A stretch of DNA of 64,000 nt from Phycisphaerae bacterium (GCA_028714855.1 JAQTLP010000002.1:202451-266450); one strand, 5' to 3'; positions 54,466-63,980 are shown, numbered from the stretch's first letter. Made by a program: numbers and translations. The notes: generated by a model from the sequence alone, not told the origin.

Positions 54466-57400
54466 TTAGCGAGGATACATCTGCTCGGTAAGCCATCTAT
54501 CAACTAGAAGGGCAAAGTCTTTGAAGTTAATCCTTCGTTGGCCTTTCGCTTGCTCACCAATGTACGGAGGTGTTTCATTAGCATCATACACCTCAGCAGA
54601 TGACGGTATCGGAACCCACAGCGAGCCGTCTAAAGGAGTCAGGTCAGCCAGATATGCTACCTCATTGGGCTCCAGACAGCGATCGTAGATGCGGACTTCG
54701 TCGATGTAGCCGTAGAAGGCCTCTGGGCAATTCGGCCAGGCGTTTTGATCCTGGGTTACGCCGATAGTCAAGAAAATGTTGGCGTCATCTCCGCGGCTGA
54801 AGTGCCATGGTCCGGTATTTACTTGTCCGCCATTGAAATAGAGCCTGGCTTGGCTGTTTGCGTCTTCCGGGTTTTGCACAGGATTCGGAGGATTCGCATA
54901 CGTGACAGCCACGTGCACCCACTGGTTGATGTACCGCATCATTAGGTCATCCGCACTATACACATCCTCATTTCTTGACCGTATAGCAAATCCGCCCTGT
55001 TGACCGTTGGTGTCAACTTCAAGCATCCAAACCATGCTGGTATTATCCCAGCCGCGTCTTTTACCCAGTATTCCCTGGGCCTTACTACGGAGATAATCGT
55101 CCCAGTATCGCGGCCCTAACCACCTGACCCACGCAGACAAGGTCATTGCGTTAGCATCACTGGCATCGTAGGCACCGAATCCAAGGCGCAAATCACCAAA
55201 GGTTGTGCCGCACTGAACCCTGGAGCCCTGTAGGCCGGCCATGTAGATGCATGGGTTAAGCGTATTGCCATCGTAGCCGGGTGTCGCCCATGTGGTGCCG
55301 AAATGACTTGGCGGGGTAGTAGCATCGTTCCATGTAGTCCCGATCCATTTAGTTTCGTTGGGCTCGGTATGTACCCTGTTGCCGTCTCCCTCGTTCAGCG
55401 GGTAGTATACAACAGGATTACCGTTAAGGCTCGGGTTGCGCGTCGCAATAAGCGCATCCCTGTCAAGCCAGGCGTCTGCCATTGCCTCAATCTCGAGATA
55501 GTCTATCACGCAGTCACCGGCAGGGGCGCCAGCTGGAGCGTAGTCAAAGGGAACAAAGTCGGCATCGCGCTCCACAAGGGCGCATCTGGTAGCATAAATC
55601 TGAATATCCTCAAAGTACACTGTGCCTTGGCCTCTGGTGGTTGTATCGCCGAAGCCGATAATAATCCTTGAAACATTAGAAAGGTTGATGCTCGGATTTT
55701 TATCTTCGAATTCCGCCAGGGCAATATTCCACTCTTGCCACTCTTCTGCCCTTATGTCGTTCATATCGCCTTTGTATAGTACTTTCGCGGTATTCGTGCC
55801 ATCGGTCAGTGTCACATACATCTTCTCAGTGACGGCATTGGTGGATATGCCATAGAACCACATCGTCAGTGATTTGGCGTTCATCCCAAGCCAGTTCTTG
55901 TCAATATGCAATTGAGCGTCTCCGGTGCCGAGGTCCGCTCTGACCTCAGAGAAGTATGGCGTGAGGTTGTTTCTATACCAATACCGCATCGAATACGGCC
56001 CGTCACCGTGGTTCGGGTCTGTTGCAGCATAAACTCGCGCCTTAGTTACGGGTGTACCCTGGGTCGTGGTATCCTTCCAGGTATCAACAATCCTGTCAGG
56101 CCATGTGACGTCATACACATGATTAAAGTTGTCCACGAGAGAGTTCGGAGATGTCGTAAAGCCCCAAACCTCACCCTTATAAACATTTAAATCTCCATCC
56201 GTTTCATCGACACGCCAATAGTAGGCTGTGTCTAACGCGAGGAAGCCGGCGGCGCCATATGGGTCATAACCGGTGTTCTGGCCAACAGTGAGCCCTGGGC
56301 CAATCAGCAGGGGTGAATTTTCGTCGGCATCGTTGACATCGTTGTAATCAGTGCCGAGATATAAATCGTGATAATCAACGTCTTCGCCGTTTCTCCATTT
56401 AAGGTCCGTACGTACGGGTACGTTTTCTGTCCCATCAAACGGCACCGGACGGTGGGCATATGGTGTCTCGACAAATGCTATAAATGCGTTCGGTTCCACC
56501 TGTAAGGCGTTGACAAAGGCAAAAGGCTGGGTTTCAGGACTGTTTGGCCCCCTTTCGCTTGTCAGGACAATCCTGCCAAATTCATCTGAGGTGGCTCTTC
56601 CCCAAAAGGCCCACTTCCAGAAATCTTTAGAGGCGGAGAGAGAATAGTTGTCCTGCAGAGGCTGATTTACCGCTCCGCCCATGAAATCGGTATCAAAAAG
56701 AGGTGTGCCGTTGGCAGACCATTCAGCGACTCGATTAGCATCTCCGGTGCTTTGGGCGTCCCATGCCCATATCATTATGTTGCAGTCTCGGTTGATGCCA
56801 AGTCCCCATAGCGTGATTGTAACTCCGCTTGGCCGCACCCCAAAGACAAAATCACGATATATTTTTTCGCCTGCCCGCGGGGAATAATAGCACGGGTCGC
56901 CAAGCATCAGGGGTGAGCCGGCGTATCTCGACCATCCGCCGCAGGGGTCATCGCGTCTGGTTGAGTTAATGCTGCCGCCGAGGTCAATTGTGATACCATT
57001 TACATCGCTGCCGGTGTCTTCGAGGGTAAACGCAACAAAACTGGTATGTGTGTTTGGGTCGTTATTATCCGGCGTGTAGTTAAGGTCCAGCCGCAGTACG
57101 GGTGGTGTAGTTACAGCGTCGGTGGTTGCGGAGCGAGCAAGCGCCCAGCTGGTCATATTCAAAGCGCTATCACGTGCCCTAACCCTGAATGTATGCACAG
57201 TACTCGGGGTAAGGCCTGTAGCAATGTAGTTGGTGTCTGTTTGCCATGTGCTGCTGGCTGCGGGGACATCGGAGCACTCAAACAAGTACTGTATAGGAAT
57301 ACTATTGGCTTGATCCAGAGCAGTTACGGAAGCCATCTGAATTGAGGTTGGCCCAAGTGTTATCGGGACAATCCGCCACTTCGCAGGGACCGGCCTTGGA

Positions 57401-57483
57401 GCAGTGGTATCTGCGCCGTAGCTGCTGCATACCAGGCTTAGCACCAGGACGAGAGTGGCTAAAAACAGAAACTTTTTATACAT
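54466..57483 (-). CDS. Large secreted LamG/FN3-type surface protein with dockerin-like tail
   Basis: 1005 residues. The signal peptide ends near SSYGADTT and the ribosome-binding site is AGGAGG. Visible parts: an FN3-like start (PIQYLFEC..., ATGLTPSTVHTFRVRARD); a middle region with repeated FGDTTTRGQGTVYFEDIQIY-type jelly-roll segments; a dockerin-like loop (GDCVIDYLEIEAMADAWL); and a LamG/concanavalin-like domain (VVYYPLNEGDGN ... GYIDEVRIYDRCLEPNEV). It ends INFKDFALLVDRWL, again dockerin-like. Probably carbohydrate-binding and cell-surface attached. A promoter lies about 240 bases upstream. Confidence 0.85.
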   Translation of the reverse strand: MYKKFLFLATLVLVLSLVCSSYGADTTAPRPVPAKWRIVPITLGPTSIQMASVTALDQANSIPIQYLFECSDVPAASSTWQTDTNYIATGLTPSTVHTFRVRARDSALNMTSWALARSATTDAVTTPPVLRLDLNYTPDNNDPNTHTSFVAFTLEDTGSDVNGITIDLGGSINSTRRDDPCGGWSRYAGSPLMLGDPCYYSPRAGEKIYRDFVFGVRPSGVTITLWGLGINRDCNIMIWAWDAQSTGDANRVAEWSANGTPLFDTDFMGGAVNQPLQDNYSLSASKDFWKWAFWGRATSDEFGRIVLTSERGPNSPETQPFAFVNALQVEPNAFIAFVETPYAHRPVPFDGTENVPVRTDLKWRNGEDVDYHDLYLGTDYNDVNDADENSPLLIGPGLTVGQNTGYDPYGAAGFLALDTAYYWRVDETDGDLNVYKGEVWGFTTSPNSLVDNFNHVYDVTWPDRIVDTWKDTTTQGTPVTKARVYAATDPNHGDGPYSMRYWYRNNLTPYFSEVRADLGTGDAQLHIDKNWLGMNAKSLTMWFYGISTNAVTEKMYVTLTDGTNTAKVLYKGDMNDIRAEEWQEWNIALAEFEDKNPSINLSNVSRIIIGFGDTTTRGQGTVYFEDIQIYATRCALVERDADFVPFDYAPAGAPAGDCVIDYLEIEAMADAWLDRDALIATRNPSLNGNPVVYYPLNEGDGNRVHTEPNETKWIGTTWNDATTPPSHFGTTWATPGYDGNTLNPCIYMAGLQGSRVQCGTTFGDLRLGFGAYDASDANAMTLSAWVRWLGPRYWDDYLRSKAQGILGKRRGWDNTSMVWMLEVDTNGQQGGFAIRSRNEDVYSADDLMMRYINQWVHVAVTYANPPNPVQNPEDANSQARLYFNGGQVNTGPWHFSRGDDANIFLTIGVTQDQNAWPNCPEAFYGYIDEVRIYDRCLEPNEVAYLADLTPLDGSLWVPIPSSAEVYDANETPPYIGEQAKGQRRINFKDFALLVDRWLTEQMYPR

Positions 57484-58026
57484 GATATTCCTCCTAAAAA
57501 ATAAAACCTTAAAATTATTCTCCAGTTATGCGCAAAAATATCATTTTGTTTTCAACAAGCGCAAAAAACACACTTTCCTTGTGCAACGAGCACCAAGACT
57601 TTCACATTAGTCGGCGTTTGTCTCAAACAACCTTTAACAAAACAAGCGACAAAACCCTCACTGAACACTGTGCTTGTTTAATTAACCCTTCTGCCTAAGA
57701 ACCCAAAAATCCTCAAATTTCACACATCTCATTTAAACAACAAACCAGGCAAATGTCAATAGAAATCTGGCGAGTTATGAAATTTTTATAGGACCGCTGA
57801 CAGGCTGTTATTTTGCGCAAAAACAACATCATTTTGCGCATGGCCATTATGGGCACAACAGAGAAAGGTTTAAGTTGTGTGTTTACAGAAGGTTATAAAT
57901 GTTTGTGTTTGTAGTCCAATTCAACGGTGCGGTCCAAATTTGGTTGCCTCGCGTCCACCTTCGAAAATATTACGGTTTTCTTGTTTTGGATGGGGGCTAT
58001 TAATACTGAAAAGCCGGTTTTGGTGC
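57484..58026. other. Leader and upstream region of the LamG gene with TTTTGCGCA motifs
   Basis: 543 bases, no gene. Repeated TGCGCAAAA strings flank the promoter: near 57525-57533, 57553-57560, 57811-57822 (perfect 12-bp palindrome TTTTGCGCAAAA) and 57832-57840. Two of the blocks also share ATCATTTTG. They may be regulator sites. Confidence 0.45.
57731..57759 (-). promoter_or_regulatory. Sigma-70-type promoter of the LamG gene
   Basis: On the minus strand TTGACA (57754-57759), 17 bases, TTAAAT (57731-57736). The start near 57724 gives a leader of about 240 bases. Confidence 0.6.
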
Positions 58027-59169
58027 TTAGCTCAGCATTTCGACCGCTATTCGTGCGACTTCACTGCAGGCTTTTTTCTGAACCAGCGGTTCAGCCAGGT
58101 GGATAAGCGCATCGCTGGTTTGAGCCAGTTTGTCACTATCTTCCAGAAGCAGCTCTATAGTTGCCAAAACAGGTTTAATAGAGCTGAAATACGGCATAAA
58201 TTCCGGCACTAATTCTTTATTTGCCAGGATATTGACCAGGGACAGGTATTTTGTTGTTAGCAGCCATCGCCCGAGCAGATGCCAGAGGGTTTTGCTGGAT
58301 TGATACATTATTACCATAGGACAGCCGACTGCTGCGACTTGCAGGGTGGCGCTGCCGCTGGTAACAATCGCAAAATCGGCATTGCGGGCTGTTTCGCAGA
58401 CTGAGCCGATGGCGTATTTGCACTGAAAACCGGGAATTTGAGCGTTTTTGAGGGTTTTTTGCCTGTCGGCGTCAACGGCCACGGTGGTGAAAGCGGCATT
58501 GGGATATTTTTGCTTCAGGCGGATTGCTATCTGCTGCATCGGGACCCAGAGCGTGTTTATTTCGGCGGCTCGCGAGCCGGGCAGAATGGCGAAATGGGCG
58601 TTTTCAGCATTAAAATCGAGGTATTTTTTTCTATAAAGGGTCAAAGGGGGGCTTAATTCATCGAGGATGGGGTTGCCCACAAAGGTTGTATCGATGCCCC
58701 TTTGGCTGAACCAGTCCTGCTCGAAAGGCAGTATGCAGCAGAGTTTATCGCAATATTTTTTCATTTTTCTGATGCGCCAGCCGGCCCAGCTCCATAACTG
58801 GGGGGCGACGTAGAAAAGGGTTTTAAGGCCGGCTTTTTTGGCGGCTTTGGCGATGTGGAAGTTGAAGGCGGGGGAATCGCAGACGATAACCAAGTCAACA
58901 TTATTGCTTTGCAGGTAACGAGTTATGCGTTTTATGAGTTTGTAGAAGAAGCCGGCCTGGGCGAAGGCGTTGTAAATCATAGCGGCTCTGGCAACGGTGG
59001 TTTCGAGGAGGTGACAGCCGGCGGCGGCCATTTTGGGGCCGCCTACGCCGACGAAGTCGATGCTGTAACTGCTTTGCTTTAAGGCGGTTATGAGGGCTGC
59101 GCAATGGGCGTCGGCGCTCGGCTCGGCGGCGCTTATAAAGATGCGATAGGTTTTATCTGCTTCAGGCAT
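58027..59169 (-). CDS. lpxB: Lipid-A-disaccharide synthase
   Basis: 380 residues, normal LpxB length. It has the N-terminal ISAAEPSADAHCAALI, the GVGGPKM segment, and the central FVGNPILDE and LPGSRAAEINTL motifs. It condenses UDP-diacylglucosamine with lipid X in lipid A synthesis, showing that the organism makes an LPS-type outer membrane. No other lpx gene is adjacent. Confidence 0.95.
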   Translation of the reverse strand: MPEADKTYRIFISAAEPSADAHCAALITALKQSSYSIDFVGVGGPKMAAAGCHLLETTVARAAMIYNAFAQAGFFYKLIKRITRYLQSNNVDLVIVCDSPAFNFHIAKAAKKAGLKTLFYVAPQLWSWAGWRIRKMKKYCDKLCCILPFEQDWFSQRGIDTTFVGNPILDELSPPLTLYRKKYLDFNAENAHFAILPGSRAAEINTLWVPMQQIAIRLKQKYPNAAFTTVAVDADRQKTLKNAQIPGFQCKYAIGSVCETARNADFAIVTSGSATLQVAAVGCPMVIMYQSSKTLWHLLGRWLLTTKYLSLVNILANKELVPEFMPYFSSIKPVLATIELLLEDSDKLAQTSDALIHLAEPLVQKKACSEVARIAVEMLS

Positions 59170-59645
59170 AAGCTATCCGCCACAGGCGGACAAGGGTATT
59201 ATCGAGATTTAAAGGGTTTGGGCAAGAGTTTGTCGGCAGACGAAGGTAAATTTTGTAAGATATCTTTAGCCAAGAGAGCTTTAAGATGGGGGGAATGGGT
59301 AATTGGGGGTAGCACCAAACGCGCAAGTTGGTGTTTTTAGGTGGGTGTAAAGTGGTGGAAATTGCTAAAAAGCGCTAAAAATGCGCGCAAAAGTGAGACA
59401 AAATGCGCAGAAAATGGTTGAAATTGCAGTGAATTTTTTACCCCCTTGCGCAAATGATTGATTTTTGCGAATATGTAAAAAATCAATCAAAAATCCGAAG
59501 CACTAAACTCGAAATCCTAAACAAATTCAAATTACCAAGATACGAAATTCAAAACGGGAAATTAGCCGTGAAGAAAAATTAGACGCAGATTACGCAGAGG
59601 TTTTTTTACTGCGCGCGGTCTGCTGTCTATGCGTATGCTGTCAAA
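59170..59645. other. Intergenic region between lpxB and the Hxs locus
   Basis: 476 bases, no gene. A small terminator-like hairpin, CACCAA..TTGGTG then TTTTT (59313-59338), points right. TGCGC-rich strings occupy 59395-59470, including a diverged copy of the 11141 motif (59446-59461). CTAAACTCGAAATCCTAAAC (about 59505-59525) and GACGCAGATTACGCAGAGG (59583-59601) are further dispersed-repeat strings. This is likely a border of an acquired segment. Confidence 0.45.
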
Positions 59646-60794
59646 CTATAGTGGACGGATATGCTTGCTATGCCATATTGTCGAAGATGCAAAAAAGCCT
59701 CCACATGTTTCTCCTTGAGAGCAATCTTTACATTCTTTGAGATATATATTTTTCCAATCAGAAATACTATGTACTGAAAAAGACCATAAGGACCTGTCTA
59801 TCGTACAAAGCTGATGATTATAAATTGAAACATTAATATTATGTGAGACGAGTTCTTCGACTGCATCGTTCAGTTGGTGTGAATAATCAACCGGGTCAAT
59901 CCAGATATCCTTGATATTGAGTTTAGCTTTTCCAATCGGCTCTAATCCCATAATTGCAACATGGTCAACAAAAGGAAAGTTTCTAGCAATAAAATGTCCC
60001 CAGTCTGGAAGTCGCTGGTAATTTTGCTTAATAATAACATTGCGTATTTCTATGTGCTGATCACAACGTTTCAAGTTATAGATACCTCTTATAGTTTGAT
60101 CAAAAGCACTATCTGACTGAACAATAAAATTATGCAGATACGCTAAATCTGCATACAATGGAATTCCAAACAAAAGACTTGGGTGCCCAATTTGTAGGAA
60201 CTCACGGCAAAGTGACATATAATTAAACATCCTTCCATTTGAAAGAATATCTACTGCTGTATTCGGCAAATAATTCTTGCATAGAAGGATAACTTTTAGA
60301 AGATCATCAGGGTATAAACTCGGTTCACCACCACTTATACCCAGATTTTGAGTGTCCATACTCATCAAGGGAATTGCTTCTGACCACGTGTCTAATAAAC
60401 AACCTTTTTTTACTCCAGGTGATGGCTGAGGACAAATAATACAGTTACAATTACAATCATCGGTTAAAAAAATAACATTGGACGTGGAGTCCTTTCTATA
60501 AAGAACAGATAGGTTTCCAGTCTTTGGAGAGTATTCTATTATATCACCCTGTTTTAGATAGTTTAACTCTTCCGGCAAATTGATAATTTTATGATAATCA
60601 CAGTCGTTTGCGGGTTGAATCCCATTTTTAAGGATGTATAACAAAAAACCTTCAGGAAAAGATTCCATTTTATCCGCAATCAACAGCGATTCTTTTGCGC
60701 GCAATGATTTTGGCAAAGAATAATTTTCATTTATTCGTGTAATAACAGGAATACCATCTGACTTATTTTTGATGTGTGCACAAAGTTTTAGCAT
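59646..60794 (-). CDS. hxsC: HxsC, His-Xaa-Ser system radical SAM maturase
   Basis: 382 residues. The radical SAM cluster motif is C-x3-C-x2-C in TDDCNCNCIICPQPS, followed by LGISGGEPSLYP, which contains the SAM-binding GGEP. The C-terminal Cys group CKDCSQGETCGG could hold an auxiliary cluster. The N-terminal region of about 100 residues is characteristic of HxsC. HxsC acts with HxsB on the His-Xaa-Ser protein; the modification has not been identified to my knowledge. It starts 9 bases after hxsB. Confidence 0.88.
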   Translation of the reverse strand: MLKLCAHIKNKSDGIPVITRINENYSLPKSLRAKESLLIADKMESFPEGFLLYILKNGIQPANDCDYHKIINLPEELNYLKQGDIIEYSPKTGNLSVLYRKDSTSNVIFLTDDCNCNCIICPQPSPGVKKGCLLDTWSEAIPLMSMDTQNLGISGGEPSLYPDDLLKVILLCKNYLPNTAVDILSNGRMFNYMSLCREFLQIGHPSLLFGIPLYADLAYLHNFIVQSDSAFDQTIRGIYNLKRCDQHIEIRNVIIKQNYQRLPDWGHFIARNFPFVDHVAIMGLEPIGKAKLNIKDIWIDPVDYSHQLNDAVEELVSHNINVSIYNHQLCTIDRSLWSFSVHSISDWKNIYLKECKDCSQGETCGGFFASSTIWHSKHIRPL

Positions 60795-60803
60795 ATAACT
60801 TAT

Positions 60804-62261
60804 CTAAGCCCAATAACGTAAAACCTTCGCTGCTTTTTTATTATCCTCTAAAAGGAGAATAAGATGTCGAATGACTTCATAATTTTTCCTGCAAAAGTCA
60901 CTCGTAGGTTTATAACCAATGATATCTCCTTGCATTCTATAATGCCTGACAGGATCGCTCCCACAATAAGGTTGAAAACCACATTCATAACATTCAGGCA
61001 TGCCTTCTGTCATTGTTGTATTAATTGTGTCAAGCAAGAAGTCAGACAGCATGATCTCTTTGAAACTATGTTGTAGAAGGTTTCCTATGCAAAAGAAATC
61101 ATCTCCCATTGCAGAAAGCATCCTTGCCTCGTCGGAGGGAAAAACCCGTCCGTCATAGTTAAATACTATTCCGCTGATGCCTATACCGGCTGGAGATTGC
61201 AAATCAACAAATCCGGTAGGGAATGGTGTTAGCATTTTTCTTAGGATGAGCGAAGAAAAATCTTCACGAAAGTTTATTCCTGAATAATTAAGTTCTAAGA
61301 TATATGCCAAAACACTTTTGTAAAATTGAATCCATTCGGTTATATCATAGCTGAAGTCATTATCTTCACTACTTGCGAATCCGTAAGGATTTATTACTCT
61401 CAGAAAAATAGATGAAAGACCTTGTCTTATATACTCATCCACAATTTCGGTAGGATATTTTAAACTCATTTTGGTCGTGGTCATTAACGCGGATAATTTA
61501 TCAGATCCCAGAAATTCTTTGACCATAGCTATTCCTTCTATGGTTTCATTATAACTATCTCCTCCATATCGAGGACGATTATGATTGTGCAACTCTTTGT
61601 GGCCATCTAAAGAAGTAGATATATATACTTGGTGTTCCATACAAAACTGTAGAATTTCGCGCGTCATATTTGAAAGGTTTGTCGTGATAACAAATTGAAC
61701 ATCTCTTTTTTCTGAAAGATTTTTGTGAGTAGTTCTTTCTATAATATATTTAACAACATCGAAATGCAATAAAGATTCACCGCCCTGAAACTCTACCTTA
61801 ATAGCAGGTGACGGGCTTTTAAACATAAAGTCTATAGCTTTATCAGCAATCTCCTCCGTCATATCAAAACCTTCATCTGATTTTGATCTATGAGATACTT
61901 GGCAGTAAATACAAGAATGGTCACATCTTCTTGTTGTTACAAACATAAAAAGGCTAGTGAACTGACGCAAAAAAGACATCTTTGTGCGGTACTTCGTTGA
62001 TAACATATCCACAGACACTGTTGAGTCTCTATCTAATAGAAAATGCCTTGATTTCAGTGAGTTGTACAGTTCGGAATCGTAGGATAGATTATGTTTGATC
62101 AGTGCTTCAAGTTCTTGGCGGTTTACTACAAAATACTCTCCCGCAAAGTTTGACAAAAAATATTTCTCTGGGGCAATATGGGAAAACCGGAATGGTAAAA
62201 GACTATAATTGTCACAAAACTTTGTCCTATGGTCAGTTAATAATTTTTCTAAGCTTGGCAT
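60804..62261 (-). CDS. hxsB: HxsB, His-Xaa-Ser system radical SAM maturase
   Basis: 485 residues. The cluster motif C-x3-C-x2-C is in TRRCDHSCIYCQVSHRS; EFQGGESLLHFDVV gives the SAM-binding GGES. The C-terminal SPASM-like Cys set (CYECGFQPYCGSDPV ... DFCRKNYE) indicates auxiliary Fe-S clusters, as in peptide-modifying enzymes such as anSME and PqqE. It comes 30 bases after hxsD and should act on HxsA, probably together with HxsC. Confidence 0.9.
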   Translation of the reverse strand: MPSLEKLLTDHRTKFCDNYSLLPFRFSHIAPEKYFLSNFAGEYFVVNRQELEALIKHNLSYDSELYNSLKSRHFLLDRDSTVSVDMLSTKYRTKMSFLRQFTSLFMFVTTRRCDHSCIYCQVSHRSKSDEGFDMTEEIADKAIDFMFKSPSPAIKVEFQGGESLLHFDVVKYIIERTTHKNLSEKRDVQFVITTNLSNMTREILQFCMEHQVYISTSLDGHKELHNHNRPRYGGDSYNETIEGIAMVKEFLGSDKLSALMTTTKMSLKYPTEIVDEYIRQGLSSIFLRVINPYGFASSEDNDFSYDITEWIQFYKSVLAYILELNYSGINFREDFSSLILRKMLTPFPTGFVDLQSPAGIGISGIVFNYDGRVFPSDEARMLSAMGDDFFCIGNLLQHSFKEIMLSDFLLDTINTTMTEGMPECYECGFQPYCGSDPVRHYRMQGDIIGYKPTSDFCRKNYEVIRHLILLLEDNKKAAKVLRYWA

Positions 62262-62291
62262 GATCTAATTTTGGGCTCAAGATTCTTTTCA

Positions 62292-62663
62292 TCAAGCATC
62301 AAAAGAAGCTATCTTTTTAGGGTCCAATCTGTAGTTAGCATCATCTCCTTCTTGGTCAATGAGTGAAGTCGCGGAAAAGGCCTGCGCTAACAGAATATTC
62401 CTAATATCCTTGGTTTCCTCTGATACTAATTCTCTTAATTCCTGATCCAGAACTTCGTTGTAAAATTCTTCTCCGATATTGAAAAAGCTAACATTGGCGT
62501 TCTTGACCTCAAAAGTTATAGCTATTTCATCCTGACTTTCCTCGTCAATTTCAATATAGTACTTGTCCCCGAATTTGTAAGCAGCTTTTTTAATAGAGAT
62601 AAGGCTATAGATATTTCTATTTAATAGTACCTTGCATTTCTTATTATTTGGATTTTCACTCAT
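62292..62663 (-). CDS. hxsD: HxsD, His-Xaa-Ser system protein
   Basis: 123 residues. The segments YSLISIKKAAYKFGDKYYIEI, FYNEVLDQELRELVSEET and NILLAQAFS fit the HxsD pattern. It is a small soluble protein found only in Hxs loci, with no known activity; a role as a chaperone or peptide-recognition partner for the maturases is plausible but untested. Its ATG is 7 bases after the HxsA-like stop, so the two are co-transcribed. Confidence 0.88.
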   Translation of the reverse strand: MSENPNNKKCKVLLNRNIYSLISIKKAAYKFGDKYYIEIDEESQDEIAITFEVKNANVSFFNIGEEFYNEVLDQELRELVSEETKDIRNILLAQAFSATSLIDQEGDDANYRLDPKKIASFDA

Positions 62664-62670
62664 TACGCTA

Positions 62671-63627
62671 TTATGGCTTTGAACGTTTGCGGAATTTACT
62701 TAAAAGCCACCCTCCGAGAAACGCCGCGACACTAAACCCGAACCACTTTACATGACTTGAACTATTATTATTCGTCTTTAAACTAGGGATATTTGTGTCC
62801 TTGCTGATATTTGCCGCTTTGACCGAAACAATTTTTGCCTTAGTTGATGTGCCGCCCACTCCAGTTACTTTTAATGTAACGGTATATTGCCCCGGTGAAC
62901 GATAAATATAAGTTGGATCTCGTTCATCGCTTGTATTTCCATCCCCAAAATCCCATAACCAACTGGTGATATTTCCTTGTGAACGGTCGGTAAAACGGAT
63001 TTCTTCGGAAACATCCTTGGGTTGCGGAAGAAGAAAGTCAGCAGTAATTTTCTCACCCTCTACGGTAATATAACCTATTTTAGTATTAGAAGTACCTTGA
63101 CCAGCAACTTCAAGTTTTACGGTATAGCCACCTGCTACCTTGTAGGTATGTTTAGGATTTTGCTCGGCGCTGAAACTGCCATCTCCAAAATCCCATAACC
63201 AACTGTCGACGCTCCCTGTTGATTGATCAACAAAACAGATTTCTTCCAGAACAGCTAAGGCTGATTTTGATATTTTGTAGTCTGCTTTCAACGCTACTAT
63301 AGGGGTTGTAGGTGTACTTAAAGTTGTAGGTACACTCGGAGTTATGGGTGTGCTCGGAGTGAACGTGGTAGAAGAATAATGAGAACTATGTGAGCTTGAA
63401 CGATGGGAAGAATGCGAGCTATGCGATCTATGTGAACTGTGGGATCGGTGAGCAACCCATATACTTTTTGGACTATCTGCTTCCCTCAATACTAAAGCAC
63501 CGGGTAAAAATTTCTTATTAACTGCACTAACAAATTGAACCTGTTTCTTGGTGTCTTGTATTATGCGAGCAATAGGCGAATCAACTTTTGCTGTTGACGT
63601 TAAAGATAACAATGTGGAAGTGGCCAA
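62671..63627 (-). CDS. hxsA: HxsA-like His-Xaa-Ser repeat protein with two PKD domains and a membrane anchor
   Basis: 318 residues as counted from a TTG at 63627. Residues 60-84 contain eight His-Xaa-Ser triplets (HRS, HSS, HYS), followed by a Ser/Thr/Pro linker (85-110), PKD domain 1 (about 114-190, WLWDFGDGSFSAEQNPKHTY) and PKD domain 2 (about 197-270, WLWDFGDGNTSDERDPTYIY). A hydrophobic helix (about 295-311) and a basic tail (KFRKRSKP) end the protein. The frame is open to 63699 without an ATG; that stretch adds an Arg-rich, then hydrophobic, signal-like segment. The adjacent hxsD-hxsB-hxsC genes identify it as the system's substrate. Confidence 0.82.
   Translation of the reverse strand: MATSTLLSLTSTAKVDSPIARIIQDTKKQVQFVSAVNKKFLPGALVLREADSPKSIWVAHRSHSSHRSHSSHSSHRSSSHSSHYSSTTFTPSTPITPSVPTTLSTPTTPIVALKADYKISKSALAVLEEICFVDQSTGSVDSWLWDFGDGSFSAEQNPKHTYKVAGGYTVKLEVAGQGTSNTKIGYITVEGEKITADFLLPQPKDVSEEIRFTDRSQGNITSWLWDFGDGNTSDERDPTYIYRSPGQYTVTLKVTGVGGTSTKAKIVSVKAANISKDTNIPSLKTNNNSSSHVKWFGFSVAAFLGGWLLSKFRKRSKP
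63376..63450 (-). repeat. His-Xaa-Ser triplet repeat tract
   Basis: Codes for HRS, HSS, HRS, HSS, HSS, HRS, an extra Ser, HSS and HYS. The DNA is a degenerate short tandem array of CA(T/C)-NNN-TC(N)-type codons and could change length by slippage. Confidence 0.85.
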
Positions 63628-63966
63628 AGCAGTTCCACCCAGCTTAGCCCAACTTGAACGGTAACTGCTCCGCGGTATGTGTCCTTTCTGGTGTTACATA
63701 CGCACAACCTTTAGCTTAGGTCACAACGCCTCTATAATAGAAAGGATAACTAAGTTTACATAAAAAGCAATAGATAAATTGTATACTTATTATTCCGCTG
63801 CAATATTGCGGGGGCGATTCATTTATGATTTGCGATTTGGGAGTAAATTTTAAGCGTGTGCAACCCCCAGCGGACAACTTTTTGCGCCAAGTGATATAAG
63901 TCCTTGCGCCCTAAGAAATTCGCCTTCATAATACTCCTGAATAGAATTCCTTTGAAAGGAGATGTT
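63628..63966. other. Region upstream of hxsA and start of right-hand gene
   Basis: 339 bases. On the minus strand ATAATA-type (TATTAT, 63734-63739) is a possible -10 for hxsA without a good -35; AAAGGA precedes an in-frame ATA at 63678. On the plus side, 63917-63980 forms the long hairpin listed separately. TTGCGCC occurs twice (63883-63889, 63904-63910). Confidence 0.4.
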
Positions 63967-63980
63967 ATGGAAGGCGAATT
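63917..63980 (+). promoter_or_regulatory. Long hairpin covering an RBS and start codon
   Basis: AATTCGCCTTCATAA (63917-63931) pairs with TTATGGAAGGCGAATT (63965-63980, one bulged G), and CTCCT (63934-63938) pairs with AGGAG (63957-63961). The structure occludes both the Shine-Dalgarno site and the ATG at 63967. Confidence 0.7.

Noticed and set aside
63376..63450. Short tandem array as a possible CRISPR
   Set aside because: It is a coding triplet repeat (His-Xaa-Ser) without spacers; no CRISPR array or cas gene was found in the window.
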